From contig FR899846.1 of the NCBI GenBank assembly GCA_000437595.1, positions 11,460-31,916 on the forward strand: a DNA stretch of 20,457 nucleotides, read 5' to 3'. Numbering within the stretch: the stretch's first letter is position 1; the number at the start of each line of letters is the position of its first letter. The translations under genes were made by a program, and so were the position numbers. The notes under the pieces were generated by a model. That model did no database searches and had not been told where the DNA came from. It saw only the letters and a program-made list of their open reading frames with translations. Source of the DNA: Faecalibacterium sp. CAG:74 (lineage in GTDB: Bacteria; Bacillota; Clostridia; Christensenellales; Aristaeellaceae). Shown here in pieces: positions 6,043-12,802 of this stretch.

Positions 6043-7998
6043 TTACTCCTGCACGGGCGCTTCTTCCGCGTCCGCGGGAGCTTCCTCGCCCATCGCCTCG
6101 TCGTCGAAGGAGAATTCGTCTTCGGCGGCCTGACGGATGGACAGGGAAATGCGCTTCTTCTCGGTGTCAACGCTCAGCACCTTCACGCGGACAATCTGAC
6201 CTTCCTGCACGGCGTCAGTGACCTTCGCGACGCGGTTCTGCGCGCACTGGGAGATGTGCACCAGGCCATCCAGACCGGGCTGGAGTTCAACGAACGCACC
6301 GAAGTCCGCAATACGGACAACCTTGCCTTCGACGATGCAGCCTTCCGGATAGCGCTCAGCGGCGTTATCCCACGGACGGGGCTGGAGCTGCTTGTAACCA
6401 AGCTGGATGCGTTCACGTTCGCGGTCGAGGGACAGAATCTTCACGTCAACTTCCTGACCGGGCTTGACGACCTCGGACGGATGGTTGATGCGGCCCCAGG
6501 ACAGATCCGTGATGTGAATCAGGCCGTCCACACCGCCGACATCGACGAACGCGCCGAACTGGGTCAGGCGGCGAACGACGCCGTGGATGATAGCGCCCTC
6601 TTCAAGGTTCTCCCAAGCAGCCTTCTTGCGGGCAGCGGTCTGCTCAGCAATGACAGCCTTGCGGGAAGCCACGATGCGCTTCTTCTGCTTGTCCACTTCG
6701 ATGATCTTGAGTTCCATTTCCTTGCCAACGAACTCTTCAATCTTGTCAACATAGTGCTGCGCGAGCTGGGAGGCGGGCACGAAAGCACGCACGCCCTCAA
6801 CATCAGCAATCAGGCCGCCCTTGACGGCTTCCTTGCCAACGCCCTTGACATACTCGCCCGCGTCGTACTTGGCGACGAGCGCTTCCCACGCCTTGCGGTT
6901 GACGATGTTGCGCTGGGACAGAACGACATTGCCTTCGCCGTCGTTCACTTTGACGATCTCAGCTTCCAGTTCGTCACCTTCTTTGACGTCCTGCTGGGTC
7001 AGGTCGGAGCGCTTGATGATGCCATCGGCCTTGTAGCCAATGTTCACATACACTTCGTCCGGGGTCACCTGCACAACTTTGCCGGTCACCGTCTGTCCAG
7101 CCTTGATGCGCGTCATCGTGGCCACGATGGCGTCCATGGTGAAGTCAGAGGACTGAGCCATGTTTTCGTTGTCGGTCATATGGGTTGCAACCTCCTCTAA
7201 TGAGCCATCCGGTGTGGAAGCACCGGCGGTTATTCCAATTTTATCGGAATGAATATTTGCAAAGGCAGGCGGAATTTCCGCCGCGCACTCTACCAAAATT
7301 GTTCGGGGGCAAAGCGCCTTGCACGCCTCAAAGAGCTTGTGCGTGTTCGCACTGGTGCGGCCGCCGACGACAATCATGGCGTCGGATGCCGCGGCAAGCT
7401 TCTTAGCTTCCCGCTGGCGCACCGCGGTGGCGTTGCAGATGGTGTTATGCTCCTTCAAATGCTGGACACGCCCGCGCAAAACGGCGACAATCGCCTCCCA
7501 GCGCTCCGGGGGGAAGGTCGTCTGCACGGCGGCTGCCGCCTGATCCATTTCGGGCAGCTGCGCCGCTTCCTCCGCCGTCGCCACGACGTAGACCTTGCCG
7601 CGCGCCCAGCCGCATGTTCCCTTGACCTCCGGGTGTTCCCGTTCGCCCACCATAATCAGCGGGCAATCCTCGCCCGTATCCTCCGCGACGACGCGGTGGA
7701 GCTTGTTGACGAAGGGGCAGGTCAGGTCAACCACCTTGCAGCCGGCATTTTCCAGCTGCTTGATGACCTCCGGCGCGACGCCGTGACTGCGGATAAGCAC
7801 CTGCCGACCCGCTGCTTCCTCGGCAGAAGCGACCGGCGGAATCCCGCGCTGGCGAAGCATATCCACGACCGTCGGGTTGTGGATCAGTTCCCCCAGCGTA
7901 CAAGAGGGCACGCCGCTGTCCGCCACCTGCACGGCGCTTTCGACCGCGCGGCGGACGCCCATGCAGAACCCCGCATGAGCCGCGATTTCAATCGGCAT
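6043..7998 (-). CDS. ispH: Bifunctional IspH (HMBPP reductase) - ribosomal protein S1-like fusion
   Basis: Residues 1-273 are IspH, the 4Fe-4S enzyme that turns HMBPP into IPP and DMAPP at the end of the MEP pathway. The three cluster cysteines are visible: C12 (GFCMGVRRA), C94 (LTCPFV) and C188 (NTICNAT). Substrate-site marks H40, H72 (RSHGV), H122/E124 (EHPEV) and GRTSANTHKL are also present. Residues 299-625 hold four S1 OB-folds; repeats 3 and 4 carry the typical FGAFVDV/FGAFVEL and GLIHITDLSW/GLVHISQC strands. An acidic tail (DDEAMGEEAPADAEEAPVQE) follows. IspH-S1 fusions behind cmk-plsC are known in Clostridia, so the fusion is probably genuine. The S1 half likely binds mRNA. A strong purine-rich site lies inside the gene at the domain junction. 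Confidence 0.96.
   Translation of the reverse strand: MPIEIAAHAGFCMGVRRAVESAVQVADSGVPSCTLGELIHNPTVVDMLRQRGIPPVASAEEAAGRQVLIRSHGVAPEVIKQLENAGCKVVDLTCPFVNKLHRVVAEDTGEDCPLIMVGEREHPEVKGTCGWARGKVYVVATAEEAAQLPEMDQAAAAVQTTFPPERWEAIVAVLRGRVQHLKEHNTICNATAVRQREAKKLAAASDAMIVVGGRTSANTHKLFEACKALCPRTILVECAAEIPPAFANIHSDKIGITAGASTPDGSLEEVATHMTDNENMAQSSDFTMDAIVATMTRIKAGQTVTGKVVQVTPDEVYVNIGYKADGIIKRSDLTQQDVKEGDELEAEIVKVNDGEGNVVLSQRNIVNRKAWEALVAKYDAGEYVKGVGKEAVKGGLIADVEGVRAFVPASQLAQHYVDKIEEFVGKEMELKIIEVDKQKKRIVASRKAVIAEQTAARKKAAWENLEEGAIIHGVVRRLTQFGAFVDVGGVDGLIHITDLSWGRINHPSEVVKPGQEVDVKILSLDRERERIQLGYKQLQPRPWDNAAERYPEGCIVEGKVVRIADFGAFVELQPGLDGLVHISQCAQNRVAKVTDAVQEGQIVRVKVLSVDTEKKRISLSIRQAAEDEFSFDDEAMGEEAPADAEEAPVQE
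7179..7198 (-). promoter_or_regulatory. Candidate internal ribosome-binding site at the IspH/S1 junction
   Basis: On the minus strand AGAGGAGG ends 11 nt before the in-frame ATG at 7179 (MTDNENMAQSS, residue 274). Initiation here would give a free 378-residue four-domain S1 protein (6043-7179). The GAGGAG also encodes the Glu-Glu that is usual at the IspH C-terminus, so the match may be partly coincidence. Confidence 0.4.
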
Positions 7999-8022
7999 TT
8001 CCCGTTTGCATCCTTTCCAGCA

Positions 8023-8043
8023 TGGTCAGACCATTTTCTGACC
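8023..8043. promoter_or_regulatory. Inverted repeats in the ispH-S1 leader
   Basis: TGGTC-A-GACCA (8023-8033) is a perfect dyad, and GGTCAG (8024-8029) also pairs with CTGACC (8038-8043). The site ends 25 nt before the ispH start. The short dyad has the TGGTnnnACCA shape used by FadR-type GntR regulators, but an RNA hairpin is equally possible. No regulator gene for it is visible in the window. Confidence 0.35.
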
Positions 8044-8160
8044 TCTATATTGATTCTACATATCTTCTGATTTTCCTGCTTCCTTCGCAATTTTTTTTGA
8101 AAAAATTTTTTGTTCGCGAAAAAAGCGCGAAAAAACAGGATTTCACGCAGATTTTGGTGT

Positions 8161-8826
8161 TCACGCCTCCGGGTGTGCCGTCAGCGCGCGGTAGGTTTCG
8201 GTGATGCGGGCGAGCAGCTCCTCGCAGGTGTCGCGGTTCACGCCGCGCGCACGCAGGTCGTCCATCACAATCGGGTCGCCGACGCGCACGTCCAGACGGC
8301 GGAACAAGCGCGGTTTGCCGCCGATGTACAGGGGAATCATCGGCACGCCGCTGCGCAGGGCAATCAGCGCCACGCCGGACTCAACGTGCTCCATAATCCC
8401 CTCTTTGTGGCGCGTGCCTTCGGGGAAAATGCCCAGCACGCCGCCCGCCTTCGTCACCCGCAGACAGGCGCGCATCGCCTCCATGTCGCTGTGGTGGCGG
8501 TCAACGGGAATCATGTGCAGGTGCATCAGCAGTTTTCCGACCACGGGCGCTTTCGCCAGCTCGATTTTCCCCAGGAAGTTCACTTCGTAGCGGCGAATCA
8601 GCATCGCGGCAATAATCGGGTCCGCGAAGGACGTGTGATTCGCGATGACGATGTATGGCGCGTCGAGATTCAGCTTCTCCCTGCCCGTGCAGTGCATAAA
8701 GCAGAACAGGTGGAAGTAAATCCAAAAAATCCCGCGCGCAATCGTATAGATGATGCCCTTTTTGCCCGGAACAGCCATGTGATGCTGGAAATTCTTCTTC
8801 TTTTCCGGCTGATTCTGCTCACTCAT
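8161..8826 (-). CDS. plsC: 1-acyl-sn-glycerol-3-phosphate acyltransferase
   Basis: PlsC acylates lysophosphatidic acid to phosphatidic acid at the membrane. In 221 residues the LPLAT motifs are in place: NHTSFAD (H64, D69; the HX4D catalytic pair), GKIELAKAPVVG, FPEGTRHKEG (134-143; acceptor phosphate binding) and MIPLYIGG. A hydrophobic segment near residues 27-45 (YTIARGIFWIYFHLFCFM) should hold it at the membrane. The start overlaps the cmk stop (ATGA), so the two are translationally coupled. ispH-S1 follows after 162 nt of A/T-rich sequence that carries only a weak terminator candidate. Confidence 0.94.
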   Translation of the reverse strand: MSEQNQPEKKKNFQHHMAVPGKKGIIYTIARGIFWIYFHLFCFMHCTGREKLNLDAPYIVIANHTSFADPIIAAMLIRRYEVNFLGKIELAKAPVVGKLLMHLHMIPVDRHHSDMEAMRACLRVTKAGGVLGIFPEGTRHKEGIMEHVESGVALIALRSGVPMIPLYIGGKPRLFRRLDVRVGDPIVMDDLRARGVNRDTCEELLARITETYRALTAHPEA

Positions 8827-9503
8827 GCCTGTGCGCCCCCCGTCTTGTCCGCGACGATGCGCAGAATCGCCTCGACCACCTCGTCAAACGTGAGGCTCGT
8901 CGAATCGACCGTCACGGCGTCCTCTGCCGCACGGAGCGGGTCAACAGCGCGGTGCGTGTCCTGTTCGTCGCGGGCGCGCAGATCGCGCAGCACATCGTCG
9001 AAATTCGCGTCCATGCCCTTATTGCGCATCTCCTGATAGCGGCGGCGGGCGCGTTCCTCGGCGCTGGCAGTCAGGAAGATTTTGACGGGCGCGTTCATCA
9101 GCACACGCGTGCCAATATCGCGGCCATCCACCAGCATGGGCGTTTCCTGCGCAAGGCGGCGCTGGAGCGCGACCATTGCCGCGCGCACGCCCGCGTACTT
9201 GGCGACGGTGGACGCCGCCATGCTGACCTCCGGCGTGCGGATGAAGCCCGTCACGTCGCGGCCATCCACAAGGGTATGCTGACCATCCGCCGCGTGACCG
9301 ACCGTCATTGACAGGGCCTGGCACAGCGCCGTGACCGCCTGTTCGTCCTGCACGGGAACGCCCTTCTCCAGCGCGGTTAGACCGATGGCGCGGTACATCG
9401 CGCCGGTGTCGAGGTGGAGGATGCCCAGCCGCTTGGCGACGGCGTCCGCAATGCTTGATTTTCCTGCGCCGACAGGGCCGTCCATGGCAATATTCAGCAC
9501 CAT
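8823..9503 (-). CDS. cmk: Cytidylate kinase
   Basis: Cmk phosphorylates CMP and dCMP with ATP. The 226-residue protein starts MVLNIAMDGPVGAGKSSIAD, with the P-loop at residues 9-17. It has the CMP-site marks LDTGAMYRAIG, the inserted NMP-binding part, and VDGRDIGT followed by ARRRYQE and LRDLRARDEQDTHRAVDPLRAAEDA, all typical of the family. The ATG at 9503 follows AAAGGAG; the open frame further upstream runs into hutP and is not used. It overlaps plsC by 4 nt, and the hutP-like gene ends 38 nt upstream, so hutP-cmk-plsC is probably one operon. Confidence 0.96.
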   Translation of the reverse strand: MVLNIAMDGPVGAGKSSIADAVAKRLGILHLDTGAMYRAIGLTALEKGVPVQDEQAVTALCQALSMTVGHAADGQHTLVDGRDVTGFIRTPEVSMAASTVAKYAGVRAAMVALQRRLAQETPMLVDGRDIGTRVLMNAPVKIFLTASAEERARRRYQEMRNKGMDANFDDVLRDLRARDEQDTHRAVDPLRAAEDAVTVDSTSLTFDEVVEAILRIVADKTGGAQA

Positions 9504-9541
9504 GCGTTGTTGTCTCCTTTTGTTGACATTTTTATGTAGGC

Positions 9542-9961
9542 TCAAATCGCCCGGTGTCCCATGCCGACGACGACCTCGTTGAGGTGCACCAAGCCCACGG
9601 TAAAGAACACTGCGACCGCCACATGCTCGCCGGAGCGGGCGACGCCGATTTTGCCGCCGACGGAAAAGCCCATCGCCTTCTCGCTGACTTGGCACACCGC
9701 GTCGTGCGCTGCCCCAGCAACTGCGCCTTCCTCGCGGTGCGTATCACTGATGACGCCCTCGCGCTTGGCGGCGACCACGGCGCGCTCAATCATCTTCATC
9801 ATCGAATCCACGAATGTGCCGCCGAAGTCCGATGCCGCGCCGACAATATCCTTTTCGGTCAGCGACGCCTTCAGCTCGGTTTCTTCCTCGCGTGTCGCCG
9901 TCATCGCCAGCTGAATCGCCGCACGAGCCACCGCGCGGCTGTCCCCGATGATTTCCAGCAT
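9542..9961 (-). CDS. HutP-family protein
   Basis: The 139-residue protein matches the HutP family as found in Clostridia: the N-terminal helix (SRAVARAAIQLAMTATREEETELK), SDTHREEGAVAGAAHDAV, and the C-terminal core GKIGVARSGEHVAVAVFFTVGLVHLNEVVVGMGHRAI. Bacillus HutP is a histidine- and Mg-dependent RNA-binding antiterminator of the hut operon. No hut gene is present here and the gene heads a cmk-plsC operon, so its RNA target, if any, is unknown. The ATG at 9961 follows AAAGGAG; a longer start at 10003 would overlap the promoter -10 box region. Family assignment is confident, function is not. Confidence 0.85.
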   Translation of the reverse strand: MLEIIGDSRAVARAAIQLAMTATREEETELKASLTEKDIVGAASDFGGTFVDSMMKMIERAVVAAKREGVISDTHREEGAVAGAAHDAVCQVSEKAMGFSVGGKIGVARSGEHVAVAVFFTVGLVHLNEVVVGMGHRAI

Positions 9962-9994
9962 TTCCTTCGCTCCTTTCATCCGGCATACCTGTTT

Positions 9995-10023
9995 ATTATA
10001 CATGATTTTCCCCTTTCCTGCAA
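9995..10023 (-). promoter_or_regulatory. Promoter of the hutP-cmk-plsC operon
   Basis: On the minus strand TTGCAG (10018-10023), 17-nt spacer, TATAAT (9995-10000), about 34 nt before the hutP-like ATG. Confidence 0.85.
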
Positions 10024-10040
10024 GCGATTTTCCTGATTTT

Positions 10041-10547
10041 TCAGCAGATTAGCCCGCAAACCCACGCGCACGTCAGGTAGGACAGCAGCGACACGCCCAG
10101 CGCGCCCGGCAGCTTTTTCACGCCCGCCGCGCCGAGGTAGACGCTCATCGTGTAGAAAATCGTCTCACTTGACCCCATCAGCACCGACGCGATTCGCCCA
10201 ACGCGGCTGTCCGCGCCGTACTGCGCGAAAATCTCCTGCAGCGCCGCCAAACTGCCCGACCCGGTCATCGGGCGGAGGATGAGCATCGGCGCAACCTCCT
10301 GCGGCAGGTTCAATATTGCCGTCAGGGGCGATAGTAGGCGTACAAGAAGCGCCGTCAGCCCAGAGGCGTTCATCAAGGAAAGCATGAGCAGCATCCCCGT
10401 CAGCGCGGGCAGAAGCTGCCACGCGGCGTCCATGCCCTTCTTCGCGCCGGATAGAAACGCGCCGTAGACCTCAACGCCCGCGCATTTGCCGCGCAGAAGA
10501 ATCAGCAGAACGGTCAGGATGAGGGTGACGGCGGCGGCTTTCTCCAT
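10041..10547 (-). CDS. spmB: Spore maturation protein B
   Basis: SpmB is a membrane protein of the nucleoside-recognition/Gate-domain type. In Bacillus it works with SpmA in spore core dehydration and heat resistance. The 168 residues are mostly hydrophobic helices: a first span (AVTLILTVLLILLRG), the Gate-like stretch GAKKGMDAAWQLLPALTGMLLMLSLMNASGL, LRPMTGSGSLAALQEIFAQYG, and MGSSETIFYTMSVYLGAAGVKK, a strongly conserved SpmB segment. AAAAAGGAG precedes the ATG at 10547. The gene starts inside the end of spmA (77-nt overlap). Confidence 0.94.
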   Translation of the reverse strand: MEKAAAVTLILTVLLILLRGKCAGVEVYGAFLSGAKKGMDAAWQLLPALTGMLLMLSLMNASGLTALLVRLLSPLTAILNLPQEVAPMLILRPMTGSGSLAALQEIFAQYGADSRVGRIASVLMGSSETIFYTMSVYLGAAGVKKLPGALGVSLLSYLTCAWVCGLIC

Positions 10548-11124
10548 GCGGATTCGCTCCTTTTTGGCGGATTTTGTCGTACACGCCCAGCAGAATGACC
10601 CCGGCTGCTGTCGCGGCGGCGGACGAAATCAGCATAGCGCCCCAAATGTCCGCCGGATGCTGTGCGCCTGCCGCCTGACGAAGCGTCAGCACCGTCGTCG
10701 GCAGCACCTGCAGGCCGGAATTGTTGAGCACCAGCAGCAGCGCCAGCACGCGCAGTCCCGGCTCGCCGTGCACCGCCAATTGCTTCGCTGCGGACACACC
10801 CGGCGGCGTGGCGGCATTCCCCAGACCGAGGACGTTCGCCGCCAGATTCATGCCGACTGCCTCCCAGCAATCAGTGTCCGGAAGCGCGCGGCTGTGTTTT
10901 CCGAATAATTTTCGGATAAGCAGCCCAAGTTTCGCCACGTCGCCTGTACGCAGAAGCACCTCCATCAAGCCACTCCAGAGCGTCATCGTTCCCAGCAGCG
11001 TCAACATCAGCGAAACGCCGCTTTCCGCCGAGTTCAGCAGTGCCGACGCCGCTGAAGGCGCACGGTTTGTGAGCAGTGCCAGCATCAGCGACAGCGTTGT
11101 CAGGATGAAAAATACCCTGCCCAT
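10471..11124 (-). CDS. spmA: Spore maturation protein A
   Basis: SpmA partners SpmB in spore maturation. The 217-residue chain has the expected helices and the conserved Gate-type segments NSAESGVSLMLTLLGTMTLWSGLMEVLLRTG and MNLAANVLGLGNAATPPGVSAAKQL, then NNSGLQVLPTTVLTLRQAAGA and a final span (AMLISSAAATAAGVILLGVYD). The ATG at 11124 follows AAAGGAG. The last 30 or so residues (KGANPHGESRRRHPHPDRSADSSARQMRGR) are basic, low in hydrophobicity, and coded in sequence that also encodes the start of SpmB, so the original stop may have been lost. No clear sigma-A or sigma-E promoter was identified upstream; a weak TATACA-17-TATAAC is present. Confidence 0.93.
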   Translation of the reverse strand: MGRVFFILTTLSLMLALLTNRAPSAASALLNSAESGVSLMLTLLGTMTLWSGLMEVLLRTGDVAKLGLLIRKLFGKHSRALPDTDCWEAVGMNLAANVLGLGNAATPPGVSAAKQLAVHGEPGLRVLALLLVLNNSGLQVLPTTVLTLRQAAGAQHPADIWGAMLISSAAATAAGVILLGVYDKIRQKGANPHGESRRRHPHPDRSADSSARQMRGR

Positions 11125-11283
11125 AAATACTTCTCCTTTCAGAAGCAATTTAGCACGGATGTTATACCCATTTTGCGCATATTTGTATATTGTCTGCGCG
11201 CCAAACTACGGAACTTTTCAAGCGTATCTCGAAATTTTTTTCTTGAATATAGCAAGAAAAAACTTATAATTCATGAAAACCCC

Positions 11284-11312
11284 TTGACAAACGTTAGAAA
11301 AAAATGTAGAAT
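11284..11312 (+). promoter_or_regulatory. Promoter of the AbrB-family gene
   Basis: TTGACA (11284-11289), 17-nt spacer, TAGAAT (11307-11312). The transcript would have a leader of about 90 nt containing the hairpin TCCTGC-GCTGT-GCAGGA (11335-11351), between the promoter and the ribosome site. Confidence 0.85.
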
Positions 11313-11409
11313 GACAATGCAATATGTGGAATCGTCCTGCGCTGTGCAGGAGTGCCGGACAATCCCTCATGGCAACATTACCGCTATCGAACGGAAGGGA
11401 GAAATTACT

Positions 11410-11658
11410 ATGAAGTCTACCGGTGTTGTGCGTCAGTTGGATACCCTTGGTCGGATCGTCCTGCCCATCGAGCTTCGTCGCACGATGGACATTGGCGTGA
11501 AGGACATGCTGGAAATTTTCGTCGAAGGTGACGAAATCATCCTCAAGAAGTATCATCCGAGCTGCATTTTCTGCTCTGATGCCCGTGACGTCGTTCCCTA
11601 CAAGGGCAAGCTCGTCTGCAAGAGCTGCCTGGCAGAACTGCGGAACGCGCAGGACTAA
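11410..11658 (+). CDS. AbrB/SpoVT-family transition regulator with C-terminal CxxC pair
   Basis: The 82-residue protein starts with a SpoVT-AbrB swapped-hairpin DNA-binding domain (MKSTGVVRQLDTLGRIVLPIELRRTMDIGVKDMLEIFVEGDEIILKKY, residues 1-48). A short C-terminal segment follows with C52-x2-C55 and C70-x2-C73, likely a small zinc site; this is the usual clostridial version of AbrB. Such proteins repress stationary-phase and sporulation genes as multimers. GGAAGGGAG precedes the ATG. It is divergent from spmA and followed by its own terminator, so it is probably monocistronic. Confidence 0.92.
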   Translation: MKSTGVVRQLDTLGRIVLPIELRRTMDIGVKDMLEIFVEGDEIILKKYHPSCIFCSDARDVVPYKGKLVCKSCLAELRNAQD

Positions 11659-11670
11659 TCAGCAGAAGCA

Positions 11671-11702
11671 GGATGGGCGGAAGCGTGGCAACGCGCCCAT
11701 CC
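11671..11702 (+). other. Bulged hairpin downstream of the AbrB-family gene
   Basis: GGATGGGC (11671-11678) pairs perfectly with GCCCATCC (11695-11702), enclosing a GGAA bulge and an inner GCGT-GGCA-ACGC stem. It sits just before the terminator hairpin. It could stabilise the 3' end of the message or be part of a small structured RNA; no known riboswitch class fits. Confidence 0.5.
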
Positions 11703-11708
11703 CCCCAG

Positions 11709-11740
11709 CGGACTGTACCGAGTGGTGCAGCCCGTTTTTT
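11709..11740 (+). terminator. Terminator of the AbrB-family gene
   Basis: CGG-A-CTGTACC, loop GAGT, GGTGCAG-C-CCG (11709-11734) forms a 10-bp stem with one internal mismatch, followed by TTTTTT (11735-11740). Confidence 0.8.
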
Positions 11741-11775
11741 CTATGCGGATTTTTCTCCGCTCATGCGAAAAGCAC

Positions 11776-11804
11776 TTGCCATTTTCCTGCTGATGGCGTA
11801 TAAT
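11776..11804 (+). promoter_or_regulatory. Promoter of the acyl-ACP thioesterase gene
   Basis: TTGCCA (11776-11781), 17-nt spacer, TATAAT (11799-11804), about 66 nt before the ATG at 11871. Confidence 0.85.
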
Positions 11805-11870
11805 ATTCTTGCAGCCTTTTCTATATTGGTTGCTTTTATCAACAAAATGACCAAAGGAAGGATACCCATT

Positions 11871-12605
11871 ATGCTCAAAATCTACAAGGAGGATTTCACT
11901 GTTCGCTCCTACCAGACCGATTTGAACGCCCGCATGAAGCCCAGCGCGATTCTGGAAGTGATGCAGGAAGCCGCCGGACAGCACTCCGAGCGCCTTGGTC
12001 TGGGGCGCAGTGCCCTGCTGGCAAAGAATACCGCGTGGGTGCTCACGCGCGTGGAGGTCGATATGGATCGCTATCCGGCGTTCGAGGAGACGTTCTCCGT
12101 CGAGACGTTCCCGATGCCCGTGCGCCGCTGCTTCTTCCCGCGCTACTTTATTTTCCGCGACAGCAATGGCATCGAAATCGGACGCGCCGCGACGCTGTGG
12201 GTGCTGCTTGACCTCGGCACACGCAGCATGACGAAACTCGACGTGGTGAAGGCGCTGATGCCCGACAACTCCGACCTGCTCGCGCCGCTGGGTTTGCCCG
12301 CCGCCGTGACCGAGGTGTCCGGCACGCTGCAAACCGAAATGCGCCAGCCGCGCTACACCGATTTGGATTTCAACGGCCACGTCAACAACACGCGCTATCT
12401 GGACTGGTGCTGCGATGCGCTGGGGATTGACACCATGCGCGGCGCGTACCTGAAGCACTTCGCGGTCAATTTCGACGCGGAAGTGATGCCGATGCAGCAG
12501 ATTCGGACGGAGCTGCGCCGGCTGGGCGACGATTTCTCCTACTGCGGCTTCGAGGGCGACAAGCGGCACTTTGATGTCGGCGGGCTGCTCGCGCGGCAGA
12601 ATTAA
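11871..12605 (+). CDS. Acyl-ACP thioesterase (FatA/FatB-like, double hotdog)
   Basis: The enzyme hydrolyses acyl-ACP to free fatty acid in the cytoplasm. The 244 residues form two hotdog halves. The first starts KIYKEDFTVRSYQTDLNARMKPSAILEVMQEAAGQHSERLGLG and includes WVLTRVEVDMDRYPAFEETFSVET. The second carries the signature DLDFNGHVNNTRYLDWCCDAL (N168, H170), matching the catalytic Asn/His region of plant FatB and its bacterial relatives. The ATG at 11871 follows AAAGGAAGG; in-frame codons further upstream cover the promoter and terminator and are not used. No fatty-acid synthesis genes lie beside it. It is probably monocistronic, with a promoter and terminator of its own. Confidence 0.92.
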   Translation: MLKIYKEDFTVRSYQTDLNARMKPSAILEVMQEAAGQHSERLGLGRSALLAKNTAWVLTRVEVDMDRYPAFEETFSVETFPMPVRRCFFPRYFIFRDSNGIEIGRAATLWVLLDLGTRSMTKLDVVKALMPDNSDLLAPLGLPAAVTEVSGTLQTEMRQPRYTDLDFNGHVNNTRYLDWCCDALGIDTMRGAYLKHFAVNFDAEVMPMQQIRTELRRLGDDFSYCGFEGDKRHFDVGGLLARQN

Positions 12606-12655
12606 GCTGCGTTTCCTCGGTTTCGCGAATTTCCTCACACTTTCCCATCTTGAAA

Positions 12656-12693
12656 AGAAGGCGTCGGTTTTCATGACCGGCTCCTTCTTTTTT
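12656..12693 (+). terminator. Terminator of the acyl-ACP thioesterase gene
   Basis: AGAAGG (12656-12661) pairs with CCTTCT (12683-12688) and an inner CGGT with ACCG, followed by a six-T run. Confidence 0.8.
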
Positions 12694-12720
12694 GATATGG
12701 ATTTTTGCGCCTGCTCCCCT

Positions 12721-12751
12721 ATTCCGCATTCCGCATTCCGAATTCCGAATT
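12721..12751. repeat. Heptamer tandem repeat, 4 units (ATTCCGC/ATTCCGA)
   Basis: Four 7-bp units in a row, ATTCCGC, ATTCCGC, ATTCCGA, ATTCCGA, plus ATT. It sits between two convergent gene ends and directly beside the terminator of the SSB-like gene. The same motif recurs at 18037-18060. Confidence 0.85.
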
Positions 12752-12796
12752 AAAAAAAGTCCGCCGCCACCCCCGCAAAAAGGGGCAGCGACGGCG
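12752..12796 (-). terminator. Terminator of the SSB-like gene
   Basis: On the minus strand a GC-rich stem (CCGTCGC...CCCC with GGGG...GCGGCGG) is followed by seven T. It lies a few nt after the stop at 12803. Confidence 0.8.
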
Positions 12797-12802
12797 CAAA
12801 AA

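Noticed and set aside
5488..7200. Plus-strand ORF of 570 codons
   Set aside because: Antisense to thiN and ispH-S1, whose motifs are unambiguous; no ribosome site.
8044..8160. Terminator of plsC in the A/T-rich gap
   Set aside because: TTCGCG/CGCGAA (8113-8131) can pair, but the T-rich part lies in the loop and the minus-strand flank is CAAAAAATTTTTTC rather than a T-run, so it is too weak to list. No convincing ispH promoter was found there either.
11313..11409. T-box or other riboswitch in the AbrB-gene leader
   Set aside because: Only one short hairpin (TCCTGC/GCAGGA) is present. There is no T-box sequence and no terminator/antiterminator pair.
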